Below are positions 18,878 to 26,310 of a DNA stretch of 64,000 nt, piece after piece (the first letter of the stretch is position 1; each line of letters opens with the position of its first letter). Where the stretch lies: the NCBI GenBank assembly GCA_014075215.1, contig CP046177.1, positions 1,178,001 through 1,242,000 of the forward strand. Direction: 5' to 3'. Made by a program: the position numbers and the translations under genes. Source of the stretch: Flavobacteriaceae bacterium (GTDB lineage: Bacteria > Bacteroidota > Bacteroidia > Flavobacteriales > Flavobacteriaceae). The notes beneath the pieces are model-generated. The model was not told the DNA's origin. It searched no databases and was given only the letters and a program-made list of their open reading frames with translations.

Positions 18878-20473
18878 ATGAAAATGAAAAAAACTTCATG
18901 TATCAAAATCGGGGTATTCGTCTTTAGTCTATCTTTGTTCTTATGGAACTGTATCCGAGAAGACTTTATGAATCCTCAAAACACCGTTACCTCTAACAAG
19001 CTCAAGTATTCCTTAACGAAAATAACTTACCGGGAACTACTTGCAGACAAGGAAATAAAACCCTCTTTACCTCTGATTGAAAGACGATTTTCTAAGCACT
19101 CGCTACAAAGCATCTACAGCAGAAGTGCTACTGAGGTTGCAGCAGGCCTCACCATTTTTACCGATGAGATTAACAGAATTGTCATAGACGATGTCATTAC
19201 CTGGACATTTCAGACAGAAAGCCCTGTTTTGGAAACTTCTGATTTTGAAAACTTTTTGGTAAAAAAACACAATGGTGTGTTTACCTATTTTTTGGTTTCC
19301 TATGAGTTCACTGACCTTACCGATTCCGAAACATTGTATGAAAAAGCCACTTCGTATGTGATTTCCGAAGAATACCTAAGCCTGGAAGGCCTCAACCTGT
19401 CTTCCAGAGATGCTTTTGATTGGGTTTTTCCGAATGACGGTGGTGGTACGGGTAGCGGTCCTTGTGACGGTATTTTGGTATATGACCGGTGTAATTTGGG
19501 AGGCAATGCGGACGGACACTGGCCGGTTTTGCAAAACGATGGGTTTACCTATTGTAGCGGTAGTCCGCTGTTATATATAGATTTTTCACATTGTGAGAAC
19601 TACGGTGTTCCGGACAGTCCTGTGGGAGGCCCGTTGGGAGGAGATGATGGCTCCGGAGGAGATCAGCTTATTGGAGGCGGTAGCGGAGGAGGAAGCTCCG
19701 GTGGTGATGGAGATACAACGCTTACGGCTCCTGTTGAGTTGGCAGACCCCAGATGTCCTGAGGGAAGTGGAAAGGTGATGATAAATGAAGTATGCGTATG
19801 TCCTCCCGACACCAACAAAGTAGAAGATGCGGACGGAAATTGTGTATGCCCGGAAGGCAAGATAGAAACCTATCAGGGAGTATGTGTGGATATACCTTGT
19901 GAAGGGGACCCGGTTCCTAATCCTGAAATTGCACCGCAATATGGGCCTTCGGGTACTCAAGGGGCTATGTTTGGAAATGCTTCTAGTGGAGGGTGTAAAA
20001 GATATGGAGGAAACCATTGTACTACCCTTAGAAACAAAAAACACGATGGTTTAGATATTAAAAACGCCATAGGAAATCCTGTACATGTGATGTATGATGG
20101 TTTTATTTATTCTACCGGATATAGTGATGATTTAGGATACTATATAACAATACAAAGTACCGTAAATGGCAATACGATTTTAATTACTTATGCTCATATG
20201 CAGAAGGATAATAGAATTACTCATACTTCCGGTACACCATTAGTATATGTAAAAGCAGGAGATATTATGGGATATCAAGGAGATACAGGAAATATTAAAG
20301 GAGCTATCGCCAGAGATGATGTTGATCCTCATGTACATATAGAGGTAAGAAAACACGATGGAAGTGATTCATGGAACTATAAAAATAACTTCAATGTTGT
20401 AGACCCAAGAGCTTATCTTTCTACCGTTATTGATAACCAAGGGATATCGCAACCAAATACTAACTGTAATTAA
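18878..20473 (+). CDS. Surface lipoprotein with C-terminal M23 metallopeptidase domain
   Basis: A 531-residue protein. A lipoprotein signal ends at LFLWNC (cysteine 25), and the mature start CIREDF fits the Bacteroidetes surface-export signal. Residues ~30-190 form a domain I do not recognise. At ~190-280 there is a Gly-rich linker, then a Cys-rich stretch (CVCPPDTNK, NCVCPEGK) like EGF/TIL repeats. From ~355 comes a lysostaphin-like M23 domain with the zinc motifs HDGLD and DPHVHIEV, plus TYAHM. It should cut peptide cross-links in peptidoglycan. It heads a cluster with two small exported proteins and a GH19-like lysozyme, so it may be a secreted or contact-delivered hydrolase rather than a housekeeping enzyme. 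Confidence 0.85.
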   Translation: MKMKKTSCIKIGVFVFSLSLFLWNCIREDFMNPQNTVTSNKLKYSLTKITYRELLADKEIKPSLPLIERRFSKHSLQSIYSRSATEVAAGLTIFTDEINRIVIDDVITWTFQTESPVLETSDFENFLVKKHNGVFTYFLVSYEFTDLTDSETLYEKATSYVISEEYLSLEGLNLSSRDAFDWVFPNDGGGTGSGPCDGILVYDRCNLGGNADGHWPVLQNDGFTYCSGSPLLYIDFSHCENYGVPDSPVGGPLGGDDGSGGDQLIGGGSGGGSSGGDGDTTLTAPVELADPRCPEGSGKVMINEVCVCPPDTNKVEDADGNCVCPEGKIETYQGVCVDIPCEGDPVPNPEIAPQYGPSGTQGAMFGNASSGGCKRYGGNHCTTLRNKKHDGLDIKNAIGNPVHVMYDGFIYSTGYSDDLGYYITIQSTVNGNTILITYAHMQKDNRITHTSGTPLVYVKAGDIMGYQGDTGNIKGAIARDDVDPHVHIEVRKHDGSDSWNYKNNFNVVDPRAYLSTVIDNQGISQPNTNCN

Positions 20474-20485
20474 AAAACACAAAAA

Positions 20486-21004
20486 ATGAAAAACACACTA
20501 TTTATAATAGCTATTATTTTTACAAACATAGCTCAATGCCAATCAAATATTATCTCCGAAACAGAATACAACAATATCAAAATCAATAATATTACACTGG
20601 CCGATATTAAAGCAACAGAAGGGGATGAAACACAAATCAGGGATTTAATACCTGCTATTATTGAGGAAAAAGATATCAATACCGGAGAAAGGGGCCCTTC
20701 AAATTATTGGTTTAAATATAACGGGTTTGAAATTGCATTTACTGATAATGCAGGGAAACCTAATCATCCGGGAATATCGTCTTTTACAATAACTAAAAAC
20801 AATTGGTCAATTACTATTCAAAATAAAACAGTAACCATTGGAGATAATATTAATATTTTAGGGAATGTGTTTTTTAATGATGATAGAAATGGAGATAAGA
20901 GCATTATATATAGATATTGTAATGGCTGTAATAACTTTATTTTTATAGAGTTTAACCAAAATACTAATAAAATTACCAAAATTGGCTATATAGAAATTCC
21001 CTAA
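20486..21004 (+). CDS. Small exported protein, paralogue 1 (possible inhibitor)
   Basis: A 172-residue protein with a signal peptide (KNTLFIIAIIFTNIAQCQS). The mature part has ordered beta elements: IKINNITLADIKATEGD, YNGFEIAFTDN, ITKNNWSITIQNKTVTIGDNINILGNV, and a YCNGCNNFIFIEF segment with a C-x-x-C pair. The following gene is a clear paralogue. The layout (short repeat-like strands, G-D-N-I turn) recalls small periplasmic SmpA/BamE-like folds, but this is only an impression. Its place 12 bp after the M23 lipoprotein suggests an immunity or inhibitor role; unproven. Confidence 0.65.
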   Translation: MKNTLFIIAIIFTNIAQCQSNIISETEYNNIKINNITLADIKATEGDETQIRDLIPAIIEEKDINTGERGPSNYWFKYNGFEIAFTDNAGKPNHPGISSFTITKNNWSITIQNKTVTIGDNINILGNVFFNDDRNGDKSIIYRYCNGCNNFIFIEFNQNTNKITKIGYIEIP

Positions 21005-21440
21005 TTTTTAAATGAAAAATATATTATTCATTTTAACGCTAATACTAACAAGTAGTTTAGTAAGATGTCAAGTAACGTCAAATATTATATCTAAAACGGA
21101 ATTTTATAATATTAAAATAAATAACATCACATTAGATGATATTCAGGCTACTGAAGGAAATCAAATAGAACTTATAAACCTAATACCTGCAACTATTCAA
21201 GAAAGTAATATAGATCCGAACGGAGAGTTTTGTTACTATACTTATGATGGGTTTGAGATTGGCTTTTCAGGAAATTTAGGTACAGAACACCTTATTTTAG
21301 GAGGGTTTGAAATTACCAAAAATAATTGGAATATAACTATACAAGGAGTTACCGTAACTATTGGAGATAATATAAGTGTTTTAGGCAATGTTATATTTAA
21401 TACACAAACAAATGGGAGTAGAAGTGACCCGTCCTGAAAT

Positions 21441-21836
21441 ATGTATACAAAAAACAACAAGTATATGTATAAAAATGATGGATATGTAAGACGTTATAGT
21501 GAGAGTTTTAAACTCAAAGTATTAGCAGAACTTACCAAAGGAAACCATTCCAAAAGACAAATTGCCTTAACTTACGGCATACAATCTAGTACGATAAACG
21601 TATGGATTAAAAAATATGACCGTAAAGATTTAATGAACACCCGTGTAACCGTGCAAACAGACGACGAATTATCCCGTATTAAAGCCCTTCAAAAAGAGCT
21701 AAAACAACTCAAAGATCTTCTTATTAAAAAGGATCTAGATAAACTTGTGAATGATAGTTATCTTGAAGTAGCTGCTGAAAATCTTGGCTATAAAAATGTT
21801 GAAGAATTAAAAAAAAACTTAAACATAAAGCCTTAA
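21441..21836 (+). CDS. IS3 transposase OrfA (HTH)
   Basis: 131 residues. The N-terminal helix-turn-helix of HTH_Tnp_1 type (YSESFKLKVLAELTKGNHSKRQIALTYGIQSSTINVWIKKY, quoted here only as the region near residues 15-55) is followed by a leucine-zipper-like coiled coil (ELSRIKALQKELKQLKDLL). The stop TAA overlaps the ATG of orfB by one base. It binds the element ends. Confidence 0.88.
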   Translation: MYTKNNKYMYKNDGYVRRYSESFKLKVLAELTKGNHSKRQIALTYGIQSSTINVWIKKYDRKDLMNTRVTVQTDDELSRIKALQKELKQLKDLLIKKDLDKLVNDSYLEVAAENLGYKNVEELKKNLNIKP

Positions 21837-22693
21837 TGAAAATAGCACCGATTAATAGAAAAAAAAGAAGGTACGCCATCGCTACTATTTGTAATGCTTT
21901 CGAGTTAAAAAGAGATGCTTATTACAAATATCAAAAAAGGTTTGTTCTTAAAAAACAAATAGAACAAAATGTAATAATGCTTGTTAAAAAAAGCAGGAAA
22001 ACATTACCCAGATAAGGTACTAGAAAGCTAATGAAATCCTTACATAATGATTTTAGGAAACAGAATATAAATATAGGTAGAGACCAGTTATTTAGAATCT
22101 TAAAAGAAAATAATTTGTTAATTAGAAGGAAAAAATATTCTTCTAAAACAACCAACTCTTACCATCGTTTTTATAAATATAAAAATATCATAAAAGACCT
22201 GATCATTAATAGACCTAACCAAGTTTGGGCTTCGGATATTACCTATATAAGAACTATAAATGGATTTTGTTATTTAGCACTTATTACTGATATGTATTCA
22301 AGAAAAATAGTAGGCTATGATATTAGTGATAGTTTAGAACTTAAAGGCTGTGTTAGAGCTTTAAATAAAGCTATTTATCAAACTAAAAATACCGAAGAAA
22401 TCATACATCATTCTGATAGAGGAATACAATATTGTAGCAATGTTTATACTCAAATTTTGAAAAGAAAAAAGATACAAATCAGTATGACCCAAGAAAATCA
22501 TTGCTACGAAAACGCAATGGCCGAAAGAGTTAACGGAATTTTAAAAGATGAATTCTTCCTCGACCAAACATTTACAAATATCAATCACGCCAAAAAAGCA
22601 ACAAAAAATGCAATCAAATTATATAATAATAAAAGATTACATTTATCTTTAGATTATAAAACACCTAATTACGTGCACAAAAATGTAGCATAA
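21836..22693 (+). pseudogene. IS3 transposase OrfB (DDE integrase) with in-frame TAA
   Basis: The frame runs from ATG 21836 to 22693. The DDE residues are all visible: VWASDITYI, IIHHSDRGIQY and ENAMAERVNGILKDEF. However, TAA at 22013-22015 interrupts the conserved region (KTLPR-stop-GTRKL, where IS3 proteins usually have PRIGTRKL). The part after it could start at ATG 22031 but lacks the N-terminal helices. Confidence 0.82.
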
Positions 22694-22832
22694 ATTTTAA
22701 TAATTAACTGTAGCCCTATTTTAGGACGAGACAAAGTATTGTCTATCAATATTGTGATGGATGCAACAATTTTATATCTATATATATTAATGCATCTAAT
22801 GAAATAACAAAAATCATATATATAGAACAAAC

Positions 22833-23573
22833 ATAAATACGAAACTACTGGCCGATTTTAAAAAAGTATTTACGGATACGGATGAAGATATTTTAGAAGA
22901 AATAGCAGATGCTATTAACAAACACGGAAAAGACTATGGTATTGACACTGATGAAAAACTACAACACTTTCTGGCACAGGTTGCTCATGAAGCCACAAAC
23001 CCCATAAACGGAATAGCATTTGATACGTTTGAAGAAAATCTGAATTTCAGGTGGGCCAAGTTAGGAACTCAGGATTATTGGGAGAAATACTTTAATACTA
23101 TTGCCAGTCCTACGACAGATTCCACAAAAGCAAACCCTAATGATTATAAGCGAGATTCTACATCTGTATATGTAAACAAACAAAAATTTGCAAATAGGGT
23201 GTATAATGATACTTACAGAAGCGCAAAAACTAAATTAGGAAACGTAAATACCGGAGATGGTTATAAATTTAGAGGGCGCGGTATTTTTCAGCTAACAGGA
23301 AGATATAACTACCAACAGTTTACTACATACTACCAAAACAGGTATAGCAGCACACTGGATTTTACTACCAATCCGGACTTGGTTGTTTCTGATAAAGAAA
23401 TTGCCGTAATTAGTGCTTTATGGTTCTTCAAAAATAAGGTAATGGGCAAAGTTTCTATAAATAATAATACATCGGTAAAAAAAGTTACTTACTATATTAA
23501 TTCGAAACGTAAAGGATTACCGCATAGAAAAAGCTTATTCAATAAAACAAAAGATTCGATACAATGTAACTAA
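22833..23573 (+). CDS. GH19-like lysozyme/chitinase with lost or ATA start codon
   Basis: The frame is open from 22803 to 23573 and encodes a GH19-type domain: FLAQVAHEATN with the catalytic glutamate near residue 53, FEENLNF, KFANRVYND, and GDGYKFRGRGIFQLTGRYNYQQF. No ATG, GTG or TTG occurs in frame before a GTG at 23199, which lies in the middle of the domain. ATA at 22833 overlaps the preceding gene's TAA (22834-22836); a classical ATGA overlap there would read ATG for this gene and TGA for the other, so one G-to-A change explains both. The domain would cleave peptidoglycan or chitin sugar bonds. No signal peptide is seen. Expression is doubtful. Confidence 0.7.
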   Translation: MNTKLLADFKKVFTDTDEDILEEIADAINKHGKDYGIDTDEKLQHFLAQVAHEATNPINGIAFDTFEENLNFRWAKLGTQDYWEKYFNTIASPTTDSTKANPNDYKRDSTSVYVNKQKFANRVYNDTYRSAKTKLGNVNTGDGYKFRGRGIFQLTGRYNYQQFTTYYQNRYSSTLDFTTNPDLVVSDKEIAVISALWFFKNKVMGKVSINNNTSVKKVTYYINSKRKGLPHRKSLFNKTKDSIQCN

Positions 23574-23583
23574 AATCAAAATC

Positions 23584-23736
23584 ATGAAAACAAAAAAACA
23601 AATTTTAAAAATAACGGCAATAGGAGTGCTTTTTATTAGTACTGCAGGGTTTTTATTTTTTCAACAATCTACTTTAGTACAGGAAGAAAAACAACTAATT
23701 ATAGGTACTTGGGTTATAGATAAATTAAACCCATAA
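23584..23736 (+). CDS. Small membrane-anchored protein, possibly truncated lipocalin-like
   Basis: 50 residues, ATG at 23584, 10 bp after the GH19 gene. It has a basic start, one membrane helix or signal (ILKITAIGVLFISTAGFLFF) and a short tail ending LIIGTWVIDKLNP. The 'GTW' opening is how lipocalin-like domains begin, so this may be a truncated inhibitor-like protein. A strong terminator follows at 23764. Confidence 0.5.
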   Translation: MKTKKQILKITAIGVLFISTAGFLFFQQSTLVQEEKQLIIGTWVIDKLNP

Positions 23737-23763
23737 TATATCTTTGCTTAGTACTTGATACAT

Positions 23764-23816
23764 AGGGTTGTGTTTTTATGTTTAGCAACACAAATATCCA
23801 CAACCCTTATTTTTTC
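23764..23816 (+). terminator. Intrinsic terminator ending the hydrolase island
   Basis: AGGGTTGTG (23764-23772) pairs with CACAACCCT (23799-23807), loop of about 26 bases, followed by a T-rich tract (TATTTTTT). It ends the cluster that begins with the M23 lipoprotein. Confidence 0.7.
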
Positions 23817-23910
23817 TCAAAAAAGTCAAGGTGACTTCTATAATATTATAAATAAAATCTATTAATCATTATAAAAACTTTTATAACTTTTCAAACTTTC
23901 AAACCACATA

Positions 23911-24619
23911 ATGCAGCTATTTTACAATTCTGAGATTACAAAAAACACCTCTCCATTTACTTTCGATAAAATTGAAAGCAGGCATATCATAAAAGTTTTG
24001 CGAAAAAAAGAAGGAGACATGATCTATCTTACGAATGGTAAGGGAATGTTATTTACCTGTAAAATTACGGATGCTAATGATAAAAAATGTACGGCTTCCA
24101 TTATAAAATTCGAGGAAAAGCAAGGTTCCAGAGATTATTATTTACATATAGCTATTGCACCTACAAAAAATCTTAGCAGAATGGAGTGGTTTTTAGAAAA
24201 AGCAACGGAAATTGGTATTGATGAGATCACCCCAATTATTTGTGATCATTCCGAGAGACAAATGATAAAGCCGGAACGTTTTCATAAAATTATACAATCA
24301 GCTATGAAGCAGTCATTACAATTCAGATTGCCAAAGCTAAATGATACCATTACTTTTTCTACACTTATAAAAAAAGGTACCCATAAAAAAATGTTGTATT
24401 ACCCATTGCCAAAAAGGAGAGAAAAAAAAGCTACAAAACAGTATTTTGCCAAAAGAAGATGTTGTGATACTGATTGGGCCGGAAGGCGATTTTTCTAACT
24501 CGGAAATAACTATTGCTATAGAAAAAGGGTGCATTCCGGTTACCTTAGGTAAAAACAGGCTCAGAACAGAAACAGCAGGTATGGTAGCAGTACAAAGCAT
24601 GGCTTTTATCAATCAATAA
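23911..24619 (+). pseudogene. rsmE: 16S rRNA m3U1498 methyltransferase RsmE, frameshifted
   Basis: The first frame (23911 to about 24384) encodes the PUA-like N-terminal domain and the start of the SPOUT domain (APTKNLSRMEWFLEKATEIGIDEI, HSERQMIKPERF). The second frame then supplies PKEDVVILIGPEGDFSNSEI and LGKNRLRTETAGMVAVQS, the SAM-knot motifs, ending at TAA 24617-24619. Reading across one surplus A in the A7 run at 24385-24391 joins them into a normal ~236-residue RsmE (rejoined segment ITHCQKGEKK). The unshifted product stops at 24498 without the cofactor knot. This may be a real mutation or a homopolymer sequencing error. Confidence 0.88.
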
Positions 24620-24653
24620 AATAAGAATTCTTATTTTGCATAAAATAAACCCA

Positions 24654-25319
24654 ATGAATTTTAGTAAAACGTTTATTTTAATACATGTCGCTTTAGCTGT
24701 ATTTCTTCTCTTAAATGTGAAAACAACAGCACAAGAGGTAGCCATTTTAAAGTATAGCGGAGGTGGCGACTGGTATGCAAACCCTACTGCAGTGCCTAAC
24801 CTTATTAAGTTCTCTAATATGTATTGTGATACACAAATTAACGAAAACCCAAAAACAGTAGCCGTTGGTGATATCGATATATTTAATTATCCTGTCCTCT
24901 TTATGACCGGTCACGGAAATGTGTATTTCTCTGAAAATGATGCTAAAAATTTGCGTTCTTATCTGATCGCCGGCGGATTTTTACACATTTCTGACAATTA
25001 CGGATTGGATCCGTTTATTCGCCGTGAATTAAAAAAGGTATTTCCTACTTTAGAACTACAAGAAATTCCAACAAATCATCCCATATACCATCAACCCTAT
25101 ATTTTTGAAAACGGGCTACCCAAAATTCATGAACATGATAAAAAAATAGCACAGGGGTTTGGTCTTTTTTATGAAGGCAGATTGGTTTGTTTTTATGATT
25201 ATGAATCCGATCTAAGCGATGGTTGGGAAGATGCATCCGTGCATAATAACCCAAAAGAGGTACGCGAAAAAGCACTAAAAATGGGCGCAAATATCATCGT
25301 ATATGCTTTTAAAAATTAA
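24654..25319 (+). CDS. DUF4159 domain-containing exported protein
   Basis: A 221-residue protein from ATG 24654, chosen because it begins the signal peptide (FSKTFILIHVALAVFLLLNVKTTAQ). The body is a DUF4159 domain: ILKYSGGGDWYANPTAVPNL, NYPVLFMTGHGNV, LRSYLIAGGFLHISDNYGLD and HPIYH. The fold resembles a glutamine-amidotransferase-like alpha/beta domain; no activity is established. It follows rsmE by 34 bp. Its 3' end overlaps 45 bp of the opposite-strand glycosyltransferase remnant. Confidence 0.8.
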   Translation: MNFSKTFILIHVALAVFLLLNVKTTAQEVAILKYSGGGDWYANPTAVPNLIKFSNMYCDTQINENPKTVAVGDIDIFNYPVLFMTGHGNVYFSENDAKNLRSYLIAGGFLHISDNYGLDPFIRRELKKVFPTLELQEIPTNHPIYHQPYIFENGLPKIHEHDKKIAQGFGLFYEGRLVCFYDYESDLSDGWEDASVHNNPKEVREKALKMGANIIVYAFKN

Positions 25320-26009
25320 TGCCAAAATTATACCAAAAAGAATTGCCACTAAGAAAAAAGGTGTTTTTTGAATGATCCGTTTTTTTGAGAATATCGGTTT
25401 TTTACAGAGATAATCTACTAAAAGCAAAACTCCTGCAAAAGGAATAACCTGCACTTTACAAAAACAACCGATAAAGAAAAAAATAAAACTTAAAAAATAA
25501 TAATTCTTGTTTTCCGATTGTACGAATTTCAGATAGCTAAACAATGCTACCAGAAAGAAAAACGAAAATAGTAAAGTACTTGTAGCTGACACCCATGCAA
25601 CCGCTTCAACAGCCAGCGGATGCAGTGCAAAAAATAATGAGAGAAAAACAGCAATTTTTTAGCAAATTGAAAAAGTTTAAATGAGTTCAATTTCATACCC
25701 GATAAAATAAACCAAAAGGAGGTTTATCAAATGCAGTAAAAAGCTAAACATATGGAAAGGCATTGCGAATGTAACTCCAAAAATACTGGCAATAGCCATA
25801 TACCAGATACCTGTTAAAGGAGTATACATACTCACCATATCAGTAGTAAATAATACTTTTATATTCTCAAAATGAAGATGTTGAATAACAGGATTTTCGT
25901 AAACTTGTAAATGATCACCAAGATGTACAAAATCATTGCTTAAACTATCAAAATAGATAGCTGTCGAAATGCTGATAAGCAGTAAAATAGAACCAATATG
26001 CTTTCTCAT
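25275..26009 (-). pseudogene. TMTC/PMT-like GT-C membrane glycosyltransferase, fragmented
   Basis: The N-terminal fragment (26009 down to 25689) has a first helix, then NDFVHLGDHLQVYENPVIQHL and YTPLTGIWYMAIASIFG, as in TMTC-like proteins. The second fragment continues in frame KIAVFLSLFFALHPLAVEAVAWVSATS, a family hallmark, then several helices to 25275. Between them a repeat end (25651-25688) inserts two stop codons. The C-terminal half with TPR repeats is missing, so the gene is both interrupted and truncated. It would have transferred sugars from a lipid donor. Confidence 0.7.
25651..25688. repeat. Single end of the GAACTCATTTAAAC repeat family
   Basis: 38 bp matching the right end of the full repeat at 50360-50519 (GCAATTTTTTAGCAAATTG then AAAAAGTTTAAATGAGTTC). 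The left part is missing. It lies inside the TMTC-like gene and supplies its in-frame stops. Confidence 0.75.
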
Positions 26010-26117
26010 ATAGGTTTTTTTACACAAAACTACCTTTTGCTAAGATAAATAATAATACAAAAAATAATAAAGTGATTTTTTGCTTTCTGCTTCAACATAA
26101 AAAGAAATCATGACAAA

Positions 26118-26266
26118 GAACTCATCTTGACTTTTTCTATTCCCTAAAAAATGACTGAAATTCACCTATATTTCTTTACTTTTCTTACCTGTAGCGCTGC
26201 TATAGCTCTCAAAAAGCGCCTTATCTAGTTCATTTTCGGTTAAAAACAAAAAGTCAAGACGAGTTC
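26118..26266. repeat. 149-bp inverted-end repeat, GAACTCATCTTGAC subfamily
   Basis: Ends are GAACTCATCTTGACTTTTT and the near-exact inverse AAAAAGTCAAGACGAGTTC. It is flanked by AAA on both sides (3-bp duplication). The body matches, in reverse orientation, the copy at 37220-37379. Non-coding. It sits between the glycosyltransferase remnant and the DUF819 gene. Confidence 0.88.
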
Positions 26267-26310
26267 AAAGACTATGTTTTAATTTTATATTTTAGCAAAA
26301 ATCAAACAAA

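Larger units (their letters stand above)
21425..22733 (+). mobile_element. IS3-family insertion sequence, 1309 bp
   Basis: Ends are imperfect inverted repeats starting TG and ending CA: TGACCCGTCCTGAAATA on the left, and the reverse complement of the right end reads TGTCTCGTCCTAAAATA. The flanks carry a 3-bp duplication AAG (21422-21424 and 22734-22736). It holds orfA (HTH) and orfB (DDE integrase). An A9 run at 21809-21817, with orfB open in the -1 frame from there, fits programmed frameshifting to an OrfAB transposase. orfB has an in-frame stop, so this copy is probably immobile by itself. Confidence 0.92.
21012..22836 (+). pseudogene. Small exported protein, paralogue 2, interrupted by IS3 element
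   Basis: The first part (21012-21424) encodes a signal peptide and the same domain as the preceding gene (IKINNITLDDIQATEGN, ITKNNWNITIQGVTVTIGDNI). At 21425 an IS3 element interrupts it. After the element (22734) the frame resumes: removing 21425-22733 and one copy of the duplicated AAG restores NGSRSIVYQYCDGCNNFISIYIN and a stop TAA at 22834-22836. In the present arrangement translation ends a few codons into the element (TGA at about 21435), losing the last ~35 residues including the C-x-x-C segment. Confidence 0.88.

Noticed and set aside
19300..20044. Open frames opposite and alongside the M23 lipoprotein linker
   Set aside because: They coincide with the Gly-rich and Cys-rich linker, where biased codons lower stop frequency. 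The products are low-complexity.
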